Shown: positions 25,501 to 37,845, counted from the first letter of the stretch. The stretch is 64,000 bases of DNA from Phoronis australis (GCA_002633005.1 NMRA01000343.1:126001-190000), one strand, 5' to 3'. Numbers and translations are program-made. The notes: generated by a model from the letters alone, not told the origin.

Positions 25501-27175
25501 AAACTGCCTATGTCTTTGGCTCCCAATACAACAATCACTTTCTAAGGGTTCAGTAAAACCTTCACAAATGAACTGTCTATGACTTGGGTAAAATCTACTG
25601 AAGGTAAAGTTTCCAACAAATGGGTCCCTTTACTGGTTCTCTCTAAATGGTGCCGGTTTCATCATGCAGACTCCCCATTTCCTAGCTGCACACCCGTCAA
25701 AAATTGTCGATTACAATACCCTCTGAGAGTAAGCGGATCGCAAAAGAAGACTGGTATGACGCCTCGCGCTTTCACTCTTTGAACTTTACCTTTGACCCAT
25801 TATCCTCCAATCATTACGCGAAGCCCTTTATCTCGCGGCTCTCGTTCACTGGCTAATGAAAATGCGTACATGTAAGAGTCCGTGTACCATTTATTAACGA
25901 TTGCGGTACGTTGTAGAACTCATTTGAAGGATGCGCGTGCTCCTTTTTTCTTTAGTAGGCAATAATGTGTTTTAGCTATGCATCCACGCGCGCTCTATTG
26001 TTGTTTATATAGGATCCAATTCGCGATACTCACGGGATGAAATTCACTAGCCGAACAAAGTTGCTTGGCGTTGCACTGATCGAAACTTCAAAATAAAGAT
26101 AGTTATAGATATTCCCACTTATTGCAAATATCGTACGCTCTTTTTACATGTCAAAATTCGAAGAAGAATGTCATTTTATTTGTATAAGAAACAAGTATTG
26201 TACACTGAGAACCGTGTATTGATGCACGGATCGTTCTACGGATCGGGATCCACTGACACGTGTAAATTGATGGAAACCTCCGACCCCGTACGTGGTTCCC
26301 ACTGCTATCCTAGAGGAACATTATCCACGAGATATCACATCAATTCCAATCCGGGAGACTTTTTGTATACCAAGCCTGTAGCGAAAAGTATCTTTGGCAT
26401 CCTGACAAATGCGCCCTGTAGCCGGACCCCTACACACGTGTATGTTGATTAAAAGGTCCAAAATTCTTCTTCGCACTCATTCTTGGCTATTTTTTCAACA
26501 CTTATGAACTGAAAGCATAATTATCGCAAATGAACATGGGAGGTGACGACCAATCGTTAAATGATTGTAGCCGACTAGGTAAGATACGGACGGGTGTTTT
26601 AATGTTCTTGTGCGTGTTATTGTGGCTTATCAAATAAGTTCGTTCAAGATATTAGCTGAAATTGAAGCGGCCGGTAGCTTTTTTCTAACACTACTGGGCG
26701 GGTTTCCCAACGAGTATGGGTACAGCCATGACCAACTGTGCTTTTGGCCTAAATAGCATATTACGATTTTAGATATGCTGAGAAACCGGCATCATTTTTT
26801 ACCCGTATTCAGATAAGTAAGATATTACTGATCGATGGCGTTCAACACTAAGCCATAAAGTTTTTGCGGTCACCTTCGCTCAGTTATAGGTGAGGCAGAG
26901 GGTACAAAGCGGTCAGTGCACGCCATCTTTTTCAAACAGGATACTCGAACTGTGTGTGCAATTTTGAGTAAAAGACATAACCAGTCAAGCGATGCAGTGA
27001 CCTGCGCTCAGTCAAGAACACAGAGTCATATTCCCCTGCCAAGTGCAGTGTGTGCAAATAAGGGTCGACGCGTGTCGTGTTAACTATATGAATTTCCTGC
27101 AGGTTGTAAGCCTTCAGATTTCCGCACGGACGGTTGGGTCGAAAGTGTCATCACACGGGCAAGTTAACAATCTCC
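22600..27175. other. Upstream region of SLC16 copy A
   Basis: No coding exon is certain. 23870-24480 and 25510-26020 are conserved in unit B and may include promoter or 5' UTR sequence. In each, a short frame begins MVLPV (23936 and 35030). A TTTATATAGGA motif recurs at about 26007 and 36559. The frame at 26168-26452 has no counterpart in B and resembles nothing known. Confidence 0.4.
24560..25511 (+). mobile_element. hAT-like DNA transposon, family 1 copy 2 (unit A only)
   Basis: Left end CAGTGGCGGATCTAGG, right end CTGCCTAT, flanked by GTCTTT (24554-24559 and 25512-25517). Unit B has an uninterrupted counterpart near 35938 (…TATCTTTGGCTC), so the insertion followed the duplication. It includes the antisense tRNA-like segment at about 24775-24842, with a decayed box B. 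No transposase. Confidence 0.8.
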
Positions 27176-27239
27176 ATGGTTCAAAAACAAGTGTCGACAC
27201 CGCCAGTCGACCAAGGCTGGGCATGGATGATTGTCTTGG
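27176..27239 (+). CDS. SLC16 copy A exon 1
   Basis: Codes 21 residues plus one base, from ATG at 27176 (context CTCCATGG) to donor TTGG|GTAAGA. It carries the helix-1 DQGWAW signature. 5' UTR sequence conserved with copy B extends to at least 27085. Confidence 0.88.
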
Positions 27240-30200
27240 GTAAGAAATAATAAAGTTAGTAAGGCTTGTCGGTACCGTATTTCACATGACGTACGCTTTG
27301 GCTAAATAGACGACTTGTAATGGATTGCGAAAAACACCACTGTAACGTATCCTAATTAAGATTTGCCAGTCTAGATCACTTGACGCCCCGCGCTCTTGCT
27401 TCCTTGTCCATTTCAAAACTATACGACTTGTTATCCAGGGATTTTACATATAGCATTTATAGTTATTAGTGAAACTGAATTCTTGGTGGACAAGCCAGAA
27501 CAATGAATAAAACTCATGCAGGTGTATATGACATCAAATCGATAATATTTGCACTAGACACAAGTCTTAGTCTCCTGGCCAGGATCTAGGAGGCCACGGG
27601 TGACCGAGCGTACACTTATGCGTAAAGCCAGACGTTCGCGGCTGTCTAAAAACCTCCCCAAAACGCGATGCTGGAGGCGCCCGTTAGGCTGTTTTAGTTA
27701 ACTGGTTTTTTATTCTTGTCTGGAATTACCGATGACGGCCACACAATTACCAAAGTTGAAATAGAAGGAAATCCCCGTATCTTTCACAGGAGTAACTAAT
27801 TTCTAGGCTCGTAATAGCTGCAACGTACAGCACATTAGTAAAAGTCAAGTTGACCTCCTGAACTTTATTCGCACTATTTCGAAATGTTCCCGGTGGCACA
27901 GCTGACTATGGGTTCAGCTAGTCAAAACAACCCGAATGAGCACACACTCTGCTGTTACGTCACGGTTGAGGATCCAGGCGCTAAAGTCACTGTCACCGGG
28001 GATTCAATTTCACCTCTATGTGGTTCAGTACTAACGTTTCTCCGCTATAAAAAATCGCGCTCGATTCTCGTCACACGCATGAATCATCTCATCGCAAACA
28101 TACGGGCATGCAGCGCATCAGTGACTGGGGATAACATATCATACATGGTCATCAATGCATTTGGAATCGAGACTCACGAACACCTTGCCTTCCATGCCAC
28201 AGCACGCCAAAAATGAAATACAATAATTCATGATGCCTTGGCAACCCCCCCGGAAATGTTGTCATGACAACCACCTTTCTTTCACAATCCAGGCACTATG
28301 GGTCACGTGCTGATGATACAGACCATGCTGAGATCTACGGCCATCTTGTTTGTGGAAATCATGCGCAAATACCAGGCTTCCACTGGGTCGACATCGCTCA
28401 TACCGGCGCTGCAAATTTTCGTTCAGTTCCTTCTCAGTAAGAAATCGTCTACCGATTATTGACACTTTCAAAAGAGCACAACAAACGTAAGCCGGTGTTA
28501 ATTTTATGAAAATTCATCATGTCAGCAAAAACTATTTTCCGGCAGGGAGTGGAAAAATCAACGCTTTTGAAAATAGTCATTAAATGGCGGGGATCATCAA
28601 ATACTGTACGTTTTGCATGCTTTCGAAAATATCAATAATTATGGACGATGTATGCATGGTAAGTGGATTAACAACTTCAATGGATTTTTAAAATGTTGAT
28701 AACTGTAAAACATTAAATAATGCGGTGAGTTTTTATCATGCAGCGAGTGGAGGTTTCTCCCACAGATTTGTTGATTCTTAACAGAACTACTGTTCAAGCA
28801 AGGAGTGTACACTCCTTGGTTCAAGTGTAGAAAAAAATCTAAAGACGACAAAACAGTTTGAATGAATTTCGGACTGCTGAGAACAAATGATCTGCATCTC
28901 AACGTTTCGTCTATAATCACCAGATACATGCACGATAAGTTATGACTGCAATCGTTTTATATTTGTAGGTCCCTTTACTAACGTACTTAGTGTCAGATTT
29001 GGTAGCCGTCCTGTTGCTATGTTGGGCGGACTATTCACGTTTGTGGGCTGCATAACCAGCGCATTCGCTACTAATGTGTGGCAGCTTTACATTTCGTTTG
29101 GAATCATGATAGGTGAGTAATTCTCAAAACAAACCCCCACAAACAGCGAGGAAGCGGGGTTTCACAGTAATCTACAGCGAGGGAGAGATAACCCCTACAG
29201 CGGGACAGAAAGAAACTGGGAACGGCGAGGGAAGGCAGGGACGGCAGACGGATGCGTCTGAAGGAAAAGAAATGTGAATTTGTGACGACTGAAGGAGAGG
29301 AAAAGCAGTGGCAATAGGGACGTCAAGAGTTAAGCGAAGAATGATGAAATTGCCTATGCTGCCAATAATTTTTTTTGTTACACCCTTGTAGATTGAAGAT
29401 CAAATGGTGATGTTGCGCTGGTCTTGATTGTGGCAGACTGATGTTATGAAGGCTTGAAGATTTTTTTAAAGTATAAAAAATAATCAAAACAGGCACAGTT
29501 TTTTCTGCGTGAATGCAAGATATCGCATGACTATGGAAATTTCTGCAGTATGCTCCGTGATATAGCCTACACTCAGTTTTTGGCTACTTAACCTGCATGC
29601 GGTCAAAAACAAGCTTGATTTAGGCAACTTTAGTAATAAAACAGCCATCGGCAGGTTCTTACTCAGACAAAAAGTGATTCCTGGCCGGGCGCATGGAAGA
29701 AGCGACAGCGTGTTATGGCTCTAGACAATCATGTCCACTAAGTAAACTTGACCCAGCCAATCATGTTATGTGCAACTCATGGGCGGATCCAGGATTTTGA
29801 GTTGGGGGGGGGCAGGGCAGAGTATTAGCCAGGATTTTGGCTGTCAGACATTGGCACTCCCAAACTCCCCAACGGAATCTTGGAGAATTTTAGGGAGGCA
29901 TGGCCCCCTTGGACCCCCTCTAAATATGCCACTGCAGCTGGGAACTGAAAAGGCCGGTTTATGGCCCCCTTTAATCCAAATTCTTAATTCCATGCAGAAC
30001 ATACGAAGTATCCGCTATCGCGCGCCAACAACGGAATTCAAAATCCATTTTGATTCTGTACCGGCACTGAATAAATTTTTATTTCTCGGTTCACGTTGGA
30101 TATGAGATAACCCAGCGACAGTACCTGACTTTGAAGAGAGATAAGACAAATAAATCGGTAATATTATTCTCTTTTTACGTACTGCTGCTCAGAATGAATG

Positions 30201-32215
30201 CAAACAGGAAATGTAGCCGGAATTGGAAGTCTACTGTTGAAATTGTGAATTCAGTTTGACTTTTGAAAAACAGAAACATGTTCCAGGGAAAATATCTGTC
30301 CGATAAAATGACATTTTCTTTAATTTCAGGTTTTGGATTCAGTTGCACCTTTGCGCCATCCTTTGTATTGATTGCTCAGTATTTCGATAAGCGGCGGGCC
30401 ATGGCCAACGGGCTCGCGGGGGTTGGTGCCGCCGTGGGAATGTTCACGGCCCCTTTGGTGATGCGAGCAGCCCTCGATAACTACGGCGTTCAAGGAAGTC
30501 TACTCATCTTGGCAGCAATACAGTCAAACATCTTTGTCTTCGCCAGTCTTTTTAGACCACCCTCTTTTTATGCTAGAAGAAAAAGTTCGTATGGAGAAGA
30601 TCTGTCGGGTGCTTCCAAAGACGATACTAATGGACTGGCAAGCACTGTGACAGTTAAACCCCAAGATAAATGGACACAACAGCGGTCTAATACATTGCCT
30701 GAAAAGAACTTAAACATCTCAGAAAATACAAAGAACGGGAAAATACCTGATAATGAATGCCTCACAGCTCAAAATCTATTGCCAAACGCCATTTCCAGGT
30801 CTTGGCAAAATGTCGGCGGAAACATTCACAGTGAAGCACATGACCACGTGAACAGACACAATCCTTTGTCGTCATTCGCTTCATCGTTAGCTTTGAGTGT
30901 GGGAGATCTCTTCTCGCCATCTCTGCAAAACCATCAAGACATGGCAGACGACAAGGCCGACGGATGTTGCAGAGGAGTTTTTGTAGTGAGAAAGCGGGAT
31001 CAGGTATCGGGAAAGTTAAGTAAAGGGATTCCTCTCTTCCAGTGGAATTTGTTAAAAGACATAACCTTTGTTTTATGTCTGTTCGTCGATTTTTTTTCCA
31101 TAGTCGCTGTTCCACTGGGACCAACTTTCATGGCGGCATATAGCGAACAAGCAGGATTGCCACCAAATCAAGTTGCGCTGATTTTATCAATATCCGGTGT
31201 GCCAGAATTTTTCATACGTACTCTCACTGGAGCCTTAATAGACTGCAGATTTTGCTCAGTTTTATACTTTAAATTATTTACGGTAATAGCAATGGCAATC
31301 GAGTGTTTTTCGTGGTCATTCTGTAAGCAGTTTGAAAGTATTCTTACAGTGGCCCTCCTAACGACGGTTGTCAACGGTTGCCATTTAGTGTTACTACCCG
31401 TTGTGCTGGTTGAACTTCTGGGGACCGACGCACTCTCTACTGCAATGGGCTTAAGTATGCTGGCACAGGCCGTAAACTATGGGTTCTCTCCATTACTGGC
31501 AGGTAAGATGGCTGCTGAAGTTGGGTATATAGCTTTTACGACAGAGCCATCTGTATATCAGACTGGCCATGTGAAAGGGTCACGAGTGACACGCAGAAAA
31601 CCGTGCGTGAGCATCGGGGCGCGCGCCTTGTGTTTAGACGTTTGTTGTACGCATATGATACGGATCCGAAATGGTATAATGAATCGTTTTGTGTGTCACA
31701 AAACCATAAAAAGCGAAGACGACGAAGACATTGATTTATAGTCGGTTCTTGTGGTTGCAGCAACCGCAAGCCTCAAACTTGCATTTTCAGTTAAAGGAGC
31801 TGTATAGTGTTGTATTTCTTAACATTAGCTGATCGGGATATTTGATTGTTATTTTCCAAACTGGATAAGAAAGCTACACAATTTTAAGTCCGGAACTACC
31901 GACATTTCCCGAGTGCTCCATTCCGTCAGTAATGCATACAACAGCCTTGTGGTAAATATGATATGAATGGCCTGGTATTGTCAGACCTGAATCTATCAAA
32001 AGGAAAAAAGACTTCAGTTTTCACATGTATCAATCTGTTTTATTTCAGGGCACCTGCGAGATTCAAGTCATGGGTGGTTTTGGCCCTTTGCACTTGGTGG
32101 GGTTGGCGCTCTTGTGTCCTGTGGCTTCGTCTTGATATTAATAGCGAGACATAAACGAAGACAATGGATAAAAAATGAATGTGTTGAAACAGTTATGCAA
32201 GAGACTGTAACGTAG
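27176..32215 (+). CDS. Monocarboxylate-transporter-like MFS carrier (SLC16 family), copy A
   Basis: Five exons (27176-27239, 28293-28436, 28969-29112, 30330-31502, 32049-32215) join with every intron in phase 1 to give 563 residues. SLC16 proteins are 12-helix plasma-membrane carriers, classically proton-linked lactate or pyruvate transporters, though many members carry other solutes. Signatures seen: the helix-1 motif as DQGWAWMIVLG; RFGSRPVAMLGG in the helix 2-3 region; and a near-perfect helix 4-5 signature, YFDKRRAMANGLAGVGAAVG. A long polar cytoplasmic loop follows helix 6 (about RPPSFY to the CCRGVF region), then helices 7-12 and a polar tail ending QETVT. The N-terminus is short, starting MVQKQVSTPPVDQ. 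Copy B lies about 14 kb downstream in tandem. The substrate cannot be inferred. Confidence 0.92.
28293..28436 (+). CDS. SLC16 copy A exon 2
   Basis: 144 nt, phase 1-1, acceptor ATCCAG|GC, donor CTCA|GTAAGA. Encodes TMGHVLMIQTMLRS … FVEIMRKYQASTGSTSLIP, spanning helix 1-2 with the family's F.E….A…T.LIP pattern. Confidence 0.88.
28969..29112 (+). CDS. SLC16 copy A exon 3
   Basis: 144 nt, phase 1-1, acceptor TTTGTAG|GT, donor ATAG|GTGAGT. Encodes PFTNVLSVRFGSRPVAMLGG … WQLYISFGIMI, covering helices 2-3. The R.G.RPV…GG motif is diagnostic. Confidence 0.9.
29778..29934 (+). mobile_element. Short hAT-like MITE, family 2 copy 3 (unit A only)
   Basis: Left end CATGGGCGGATCCAGG, right end ATGCCACTG. 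Flanked by CAACT (29773-29777) and CAGCT (29935-29939). Unit B has the unoccupied site TGTGCAACTCAGAACTG near 45010, so it inserted after the duplication. It lies in intron 3. Confidence 0.8.
30330..31502 (+). CDS. SLC16 copy A exon 4 (main exon)
   Basis: 1173 nt, acceptor AATTTCAG|GT, donor GGCAG|GTAAGA. Encodes helix 4 to helix 11, including YFDKRRAMANG and the hydrophilic central loop. Reading past the donor stays open to 31741, so intron retention would give a different tail, but the splice pair to 32049 restores a family-like end. Confidence 0.92.
32049..32215 (+). CDS. SLC16 copy A exon 5 (terminal)
   Basis: Acceptor TTTATTTCAG|GG; encodes HLRDSSHGWFWPFALGG … LILIARHKRR and the tail QWIKNECVETVMQETVT, stop TAG 32213-32215. 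This is helix 12 and the cytosolic tail. Confidence 0.88.
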
Positions 32216-32719
32216 AGCCTAGACATTACGATGTCTGGTATTCAATTTCTTCGACAAGTGAACTTCCTAGGACAAGGAGAAAGGGTAAAGTCGCTGTTTG
32301 CAAACTTTGTGGCCAACGTATAAGCCCATTCAGAACAGTGCCTCTCAACTGTTGGTGTGTTGAATTTTCCCTTTTCGTTCCTCTGGCCAGTAACACCCGC
32401 CGATAACGCAGTCCCAACGGAGGGGTATAATCTGCAGTTTGCTGCATGAGAGACAAAATGTTACTAAGAACTATGTTATAACACTACTTGATGTTTTTGT
32501 TATAGTGTGCATATTGATTCTATGTTAAAAGTTTGTTATAATGTATTACCAAGAAAACAATATGTGTTATTTCTTGTGAAAGGCAGACTGGTCTACTACT
32601 GTCACAAATGGATGGAGGACTCTTGACTCCAGCTATTTTTGAAGCATGGCTAGTCACGTGATGAGGCAGCTGATTGCATGGAGCTGGCTCTCGTTGTTCC
32701 TCTTTTACATGTTTGGCCG

Positions 32720-33140
32720 TGTCTTTGTTTTCTCGAATGCCCCTGCGCATCCGCCGAAATTATTTTTTTGGCATTTTCTATTCTACTTTTGTGCAAACTC
32801 AAGATAAGTGTCTATTACTCTATGCTCCAGTACATTAGGGTTTATGCATATTTGTTTCTAGTCCATGGTGGCTCTTGATCAAATCTAGATTCGTGCAACA
32901 AAGTTCAGTAAAAACTCAGTATTAACCATTTCGAGTTCAGACTCTATTTTTTTCCTCAATGCTGTTGTCATCAAGTGCACAATAAGATTAACAGTTATTG
33001 ACTCAAGCCAATATGTAGGCCCTACTCGAGCATAAAATAGTAGCCACTTATTTTGAGTTCTCACAAAAGTAATAGCAGAACATGATAAACAAAATTTAGA
33101 GTTCAACTTTGGGTAAAAGATTAGTAGACACCTGACCTGG
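32720..33140. mobile_element. MITE with long TIRs, family 3 copy 3
   Basis: GGCATTTTCTATTCTACTTT near 32769 pairs with the complementary arm near 33010-33090. Followed by the repeat shared with 12550-13095. It sits between duplication units A and B. Ends approximate. Confidence 0.6.
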
Positions 33141-33766
33141 AACTAGTCATGGTGTTTTTCAACTATTTAAAAAAAATAATAATAACCACTAGAGGATGAC
33201 AAAAATTAGATGTTGGCTGAAATAGGATACTTATTTGTACCAAGTTTGGTCAAAGTCCAATCAACAGAAATAATAACCACATCCAAAATACAATAACATC
33301 ATTGTGATTCCGTGGTAATGAAGAAAATTTGTGACACTCGTGCAACTCTGGCATTGTGTAAGCATGAAATCCTCTTTCACGTGACCAATTTCGAATTCTG
33401 GTGTGCAAGGCAGGCATATTTGACAGGCATGAAATGCAAATTCTCTCATTCGTGAACATTTTGGGACGCTGGACATTTTTGTTTGAATCATTTGATAACC
33501 CTATCGCACAACAGTGACATTTTGAATACAGGATGGTCGCAAAAGAGTTTATAAAAGGGAAATCTCAAGTTGCATTAAAACCTAATACTGTACATGCATG
33601 AAGAACACAATCCATCAACTACACTATCACCACTTAACAAGGCAGATTTTATAATCTCAGAGATATCAGAAAATAGCCACTACCCACAATGCTATGAATT
33701 CAAAGGGCATCTCCGTCTCACTACAGGACACTGCTGCATCATTCTTTCGGATTTTTGTCGTCATCC

Positions 33767-33920
33767 CGAGGGCGAATCCAGGATTTTAGGTTAGGGGCGA
33801 GGGTTTGCAGGCCAGGATTTTGCCCGTCAGACGTTCGCACCCTCGAACTGCCAATTGAAATCTGAGAGAATTTTAGGGGGGTCATGGCCCCCTTGACCCC
33901 TTAACTCCGCCACTGCACTG
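33767..33920 (+). mobile_element. Short hAT-like MITE, family 2 copy 4
   Basis: Same insertion as 22433-22577, flanked by CATCC (33762-33766) and CATCT (33921-33925). More decayed at the left end. Confidence 0.7.
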
Positions 33921-34252
33921 CATCTAGATATAATGCTCACATTTTTTTCTGAAACATAACAATCATTGTGTTGCAATGTTGTTACAGAAAGTATTGATAG
34001 TTCTTACTTAATGACTAGAGAAATGATTTTCCAACCTCAGCATACTATGCGAACAAATATGAGAAATAACGCAGTGCATTTGGAAGCTGGCGTAGGGACT
34101 TAGCTCAAATATCACTTTGGCAAATCGAATAATGCTAGTTTGATGCATTTTTTGTAAGTCCATACAACTCACACCAAACGGAACCACTGGTCAAAACGAT
34201 TTTTGAAAAATGCTCCAGTTGCGCGTTTTGCACACCTTTTAAAGGGGGAGCA

Positions 34253-34910
34253 ACATTTTTTTCATGTCAATTTAAAAAAAATACTGTTCGTTGATTATTC
34301 CAGAAATATGTTTCAGTTAATTTTGGCTCTCCGTAATTTTATTAATTAGTCGTGCACTACTCCGGAAGTGACGTTTAGAGGTTAAGAATTCCCCGCCATT
34401 TTGTTTCTAGTGCATTCCAGTTTACTGTCAGTATATGTTCTACTGTTGTTTTTGAGCTTCTTTCCAAAAATTGTTGTCACCACTTCCCATCGACGAGTAT
34501 TCTTCGACAATCTAGATTGTTTAAGAACGCAATTACGTTAGAATTATGAGTCTTTTAGTTTGTAGTAATAATACGGCTGTAGTAGAATATGGCTAGAGTC
34601 GGCGACCCAGATCACAGACACAATGACGTGAGTGGCTGAGGCATTGTCCATAGCAGTGGTGAGGAGGATTTTTTTTTTCACGAAGTCAATGGGTGGATAT
34701 ATGTTTAATGCCAAGTGAGGCAGAATACGCGCAAACAGCTGTTGAGAGGAATGAGGTAGCGACTGAGGACAAGCCTGGTGACTGGAGACGTCATGGTGCA
34801 AATGCACGGTGTGCACCGTCATGCCTACATCAATGGAATACCTAAGCTGTTCTCAGTCACTAGATGGTGACCTGAGCACTCAAACCGCTTACATCCCGCC
34901 GTGTGGCTCG
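34253..34910. mobile_element. Remnant of the THAP-bearing inverted-repeat element
   Basis: Shares with 51535-51950 the blocks 'TTCGTTGATTAT', 'ACTCCGGA(A/C)GTGACGTTT', and 'GCTTACATCCCGCCGTG' (34887 and 51913 regions). The opposite terminal repeat is missing. No intact frame. Confidence 0.55.
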
Positions 34911-35538
34911 ATACTTTTGTCAGGTCCGCAATCAGCTTATCAAAGTATTTCTATCTGCCTTCCACAAACTTGATATTTTCTTTATCTGCTCGTGGTACAC
35001 TGTCCTGAGCTGTTATCGGATCGTTTGTAATGGTTCTACCAGTTACCCTCGCTTATGTCAATATTTGGAGAACAATAGCAAGGAATGGGATTCGCCCTGA
35101 CCTGATATTTTCACGGCATCAATTATTTACCAGGAAAACTTTTAGTAGCCTGAATCAATTTATATGGGAAAAGGAACGGCCATATTTTTTAGTTATTAAG
35201 CCTGTTGCCGCAATTGCGAGTGTCCGAAGCGTGACGTGCCATGCCCGATGAAACGGCGGAGTCCCGGCATCACAGCGGTACGACGATGGATCCCAAGTAC
35301 GATATGCCGCTCAGGTTAGTAAGTGACTTTTTCCGCGGCGCCAACGAAAGTCTGCCTTTCCGCTCAAATTCCCCGCAGATTTTCGCATTAGTCTTCGGTT
35401 GACGTCGAAACGGTGTATTTTTGTATCGGAAATCATTTACAAGGTGTCACATTTTATTCATGGTTGTTGCGTTTAAAATAACTCAGTCTAAACGGCACTT
35501 CATTCAACGTTAATTCAACAAATCACTGTTGTATTGAT

Positions 35539-35867
35539 ATAAATCGGTAAATAAAACAACAAGAATGGATCAACTGAAATTTGAAATTTTCGGATGTAAT
35601 AACTTCCTTTGTCAACAAAAACAGAAATAACAATAATAATGTATCATATTCATTACACCATATCTTATATGTCAATTGTCATATAGTGTTTGATTTTTCT
35701 TTATTTCTGTTTTTGTTGACAAAGGAAGTTATTACATCCGAAAATTTCAAATTTCAGTTGATCCATTCTTGTTGTTTTATTTACCGATTTATATTCTACA
35801 TTTCATGAAACAATAGTATCCTTGGGAGGATCTGGATCGCCTTATTTAGTTTCAGATTTATTTTCTG
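35539..35867. mobile_element. Fold-back element, copy 1
   Basis: Arms of about 95 bp (ATCGGTAAATAAAACAACAA… and its complement ending about 35793) surround a 65-bp AT-rich spacer. An unpaired tail of about 75 bp follows, ending TTTCAGATTTATTTTC. A 12-bp duplication, TGTTGTATTGAT, flanks it (35527-35538 and 35868-35879). Unit A has the empty site near 24465. No coding capacity. Confidence 0.8.
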
Positions 35868-36599
35868 TGTTGTATTGATGTTATTTAGTGACGTCAGCTA
35901 TGACGTTGTCATAATAGAGCTTTCAACATATCACATTATCTTTGGCTCACACTACAATAACCACTTAGTAAGGGGTCAGTAAAACCTTCGCAAATGAACT
36001 ACGTTTTGGGTAAATTCTACTTAAGGTAAATATTCCAACAAATGGGTCCCTTTACTAGTTCTTAATCTCTAAATGGTGCCGGTTCCATAATGCAGACACC
36101 CCATTTCCTAGCTGCACACCCCGTCAAAAATTGGTCGATTACAGTACCCTCTGGGAGTACGCGGATCGCAAAAGAAGACTGGCCTCCTGTTCACTAAGGC
36201 TAGGGCATGGCTGAAAAGGAAGACTTCGAGAGATTACGTGAGATACTGCCGTGTATTTAAAGTGATAGCATGTGACTTAAGCTAGATATTAGCTAGGTCT
36301 TATCTAGGTCCTGGAGTTGCGCGCCTGGTGTGACGCGTGGCGCTTTCACATATTGAACTTCACCTTCCATCAATCATTAAGGGAACCTGCATGTGGTGTT
36401 CAGGCCTATCCTTTTATCTTGCAGCTTTCGTTCACTGGCTCATGAAAATACGTAAGTGTCCTTGTGGCAATTTTTCGCGATTGAAGGATGCGCGTGATCT
36501 TTTTTTTTCTTTCATAGGCAATAATAATAGCTATGTATCCACGCGCGATCCATTGTTGTTTATATAGGACACAATAAGTCGTACGTGAGTTACACTGTA

Positions 36600-37200
36600 C
36601 TTTGCTTCAACAGGCCATTCCATTTTTGTGTGGCAGTAAATATGGGCGACCCCCTTATTCAGTGCTGCGCCGCCCATGGTCTATGAGCGGTGCACCACAA
36701 GAGGGCTGAGGGTCTATAGCCCCCAACTTTTTTCAGTGCTGCGCCGCCAGATTTACTGGTCATTGGTCGATGTAAAATAGTTACACGTTCTGGTCTTTAA
36801 ATTGGAAAGGTAAGCTACATTTCTAATTGATTATAAATATTATTGTCAACGAAGCTATTTGTTTTTCATTTGAGCATTTTTATTGCACTGTTCATTCACT
36901 ATAAGGTGAAAACGTAGTTTAAAGCTGTTACGAAAATGCCCTTTGTTAACTTTTGTTTGCTACTGCCGGTAAACCATTATTTATAAAACTGGTCCAACGT
37001 TGCAGTTCATTGAAGAAACGATAACCGCCAGGCCCACGCCATATTGGGTATGAGTGATGATCAAAAGCTTTATTTTTGACTGAGGCGGGTTGTTATAAGA
37101 TTCAATTGTTACAAAGGCGCATACCATGACATTTTTCGAGGCTGGGTGCGCCTAATATGCTAACTAATCTATCTTTTCCCGGGGGTGAACATATTAGGGC
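36600..37200. other. Non-coding, unit-B-specific
   Basis: Contains two short related segments with 'CAGTGCTGCGCCGCC' (about 36660 and 36737), also resembling 17337-17352. No gene seen. Confidence 0.4.
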
Positions 37201-37206
37201 AAACGT

Positions 37207-37845
37207 AATAATAAAGCTAGGTACTAGTAGCAGTGTGTGTGTTGAGCTCCGTTAGACTCCGAAATTTCATATAGACCGGGAAGTTCTGCTCGTCACCTCG
37301 TCGTGAAACTTATATCATCATGTAGAGCTATAAACCGGCAGGGGTGCGTGCAAATATCTGGGTATCAACCGACTCTCATCTTGTCCGCTGGAGCTTTTTA
37401 AGTGAAAAACAATCTAATAAACGTCACACTCTATCATAATTCTCAGCCTTTTGTAACAAAGAAAATTCAGTCATAGTTTTGAAAACAGTACGCTCAACAC
37501 GCGCCATTTCCTAAAAGTTTGTGACATCTCTCGAGAGATGGTGACAGCTTCGCAGGAGCAAACTTTATTCTGAAATTCGAATTGCTGGTACTAAAATACC
37601 AAAAACTTGAAAGGAAATGAAATCAGCTCCGATGATTTACTGTGACATGTGTACGCAACTTCGAAGAACAGTTCAATCGCTTGTTGTACTTGGAAGAAGA
37701 TCTCTGGGAAGGAATCTGGCCAATAAGGCAACACCCGACCAAAGCGCGCCCAATTGTAGCCGCAGCAGAGTGAAAGGTAGAACCCCAATTTTTTCAACAC
37801 CGGTAAACAATTTAGTTTACTCAAGGAAGAGTGTGTGGTGTAATG
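37207..37845 (-). mobile_element. Repeat element Y, copy 2 (inverted, partial)
   Basis: Reverse-complement relative of 42207-43123 without the nested fold-back element. Shared blocks include 'GTTTACTCAAGGAAGA', 'GCGCCATTTCCTAAA' and 'GTGACGAGC'. The frames across it are incidental. Confidence 0.65.

Larger units (their letters stand above)
22413..32692 (+). repeat. Segmental duplication, unit A
   Basis: Unit A matches 33752-47803 (unit B) in order and orientation. Matching points include the MITE at 22433/33767, the 23.9/35.0-kb block, the 25.5-26.0/35.9-36.6-kb block, all five SLC16 exons with most intron sequence, and the 3' flank to 32692/47803. Size differences come from insertions found in one unit only. 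Confidence 0.9.

Noticed and set aside
27884-28216. 110-codon frame in intron 1 of SLC16 copy A
   Set aside because: The homologous stretch in copy B (43130-43530) is broken by frameshifts and indels, so the frame is not maintained; it is intronic.
31503-31741. Read-through C-terminus after SLC16 copy A exon 4
   Set aside because: Copy B stops after 27 codons at the same place, and splicing to the last exon gives a family-like helix 12 in both copies.
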